Source: Deltaproteobacteria bacterium (GTDB taxonomy: Bacteria; Desulfobacterota; Desulfobacteria; Desulfobacterales; Desulfosarcinaceae). From it: a stretch of DNA of 43,022 nt. The position numbers and the translations under genes are program-made. Positions within the stretch are counted from its first letter, which is position 1; every line of letters begins with the position of its first letter. The notes under the pieces are model-generated. The model was not told the origin of the DNA and ran no database searches. It saw only the letters and a list, made by a program, of their open reading frames with translations. The stretch spans positions 1-43,022 of the forward strand of contig PDTK01000041.1 of assembly GCA_002747175.1 (NCBI GenBank), read 5' to 3'. Shown piece after piece: positions 42,682 through 43,022 of this stretch.

Positions 42682-42882
42682 TTAGACTTTGGTCACGTTC
42701 GCAGCAGCCGGTCCCTTGGGACCCTGCTCAATGTCAAAGGTGACCCGGTCACCTTCCTGGAGAGATCTGAATCCAGTAGCGTTGATCGCTGAGTGATGAA
42801 CGAAGACATCAGGTCCATCTTCCTGTTCGATAAAACCAAAACCCTTGCTGTCATTGAACCATTTTACGATACCACTTGTCAT
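42682..42882 (-). CDS. CspA-family cold-shock protein
   Basis: A single cold-shock (OB-fold) domain of 66 residues that binds single-stranded RNA or DNA and melts RNA structure. The RNA-binding motifs are KGFGFIEQ (RNP1-like) and DVFVHHSAI (RNP2-like), after [11 protein letters not shown] and before [23 protein letters not shown]. The length is canonical. The ATG at 42882 has AGGAGG about nine bases upstream; an in-frame start at 42900 would add only six residues. It is followed by a strong terminator, so it is monocistronic. Which csp paralog it is cannot be said. Confidence 0.95.
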   Translation of the reverse strand: MTSGIVKWFNDSKGFGFIEQEDGPDVFVHHSAINATGFRSLQEGDRVTFDIEQGPKGPAAANVTKV

Positions 42883-42935
42883 GCTTACTTCCTCCTGCAA
42901 AAAAAAGAAAATGAGTGTTTCAAACTAATGTCATG

Positions 42936-43022
42936 TCACGTATTAAATGTTGGATAGAGCCGTTTTAGTTTTATCCTGGCATCTTCAGTAGTGAATTGCC
43001 AGTTAACCCCGGCTTGCATTTC
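42936..43022 (-). CDS. Probable C-terminal tail of a transposase, cut by the window edge
   Basis: A leftward frame is open from the window edge to a TGA at 42938-42936 and encodes VNWQFTTEDARIKLKRLYP near its end. From memory, a very similar WxFTTxDARxKLKxLYP tail ends many bacterial transposases, but I cannot check the family. If right, an insertion element or its relic lies just outside the window, next to the cold-shock gene. Confidence 0.45.
   Translation of the reverse strand, partial: EMQAGVNWQFTTEDARIKLKRLYPTFNT

Noticed and set aside
1..43022. CRISPR arrays, tRNA and rRNA genes
   Set aside because: No regularly spaced direct repeats of CRISPR type, no tRNA cloverleaf or rRNA signature was noticed on either strand by eye; a covariance-model scan was not possible.

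Overview
The window reads as chromosomal DNA of a selenocysteine-using deltaproteobacterium, most likely a sulfate reducer of the Desulfobacterota (Desulfobacteraceae/Desulfosarcinaceae type). This rests on gene content: selA, a hemC plus cobA-hemD fusion pair, DASS and TauE/SafE transporters inside a large two-component island, NtrC-type sigma-54 regulation, CheD/HDOD and TPR signalling proteins. No 16S rRNA or other marker is present, so the taxonomic call is inference. I see no rRNA, tRNA, CRISPR array or complete insertion sequence.

Layout. 1-5350: the start of a leftward gene cut by the edge, a small membrane ORF interrupted by an in-frame TGA, leftward queE, then rightward manA-type isomerase, a small unknown gene, an FMN-binding-like protein and a photolyase. 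5351-5569: gene remnant plus dispersed repeat. 5570-20963: a leftward signalling and transport island with three sensor kinases, an NtrC-type regulator, four stand-alone receivers, a PilZ-like protein, a DASS transporter, a TauE/SafE permease with a small membrane partner, and a PEP-synthase-like protein. 20919-21285: a control region with a sigma-54 promoter and strong dyads. 21286-21720: a duplicated CQLG-motif protein. 21935-28367: rightward Lhr helicase and an orphan FliK-like/FhlB pair. 28532-29662: leftward orphan DNA methyltransferase. 29975-31558: serA. 31559-31898: repeats and a fragment of an ABC ATPase. 31899-32897: leftward nagZ. 33195-41958: a rightward series with a CheD-HDOD fusion, selA, a TPR protein, fmdB-like, hemC, cobA-hemD, moaA and a cyclic-nucleotide-binding protein. 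42000-43022: a small membrane protein, a cold-shock protein and a probable transposase tail.

How the parts work together. The strongest regulatory signal is a pair of matching control regions, one before the DASS transporter (20918) and one before the kinase/receiver operon (16303). Each has a GG-N10-GC or near-GC sigma-54 promoter with the same composite dyad (CTGTCAG-N4-TTTTACA-N3-TGyAAA) centred about 140 bases upstream of the expected transcript start. The NtrC-type protein at the end of the island is the obvious candidate to bind it. The island would then be a sensory system coupling periplasmic ligand sensing to uptake or export of anions (sulfate, sulfite, organosulfonate or dicarboxylate; not resolvable from sequence). 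The other notable signal is the TGA-interrupted small membrane ORF near the left edge. It carries a bacterial-SECIS-like hairpin at the right distance, in a genome whose selA lies in the same window.
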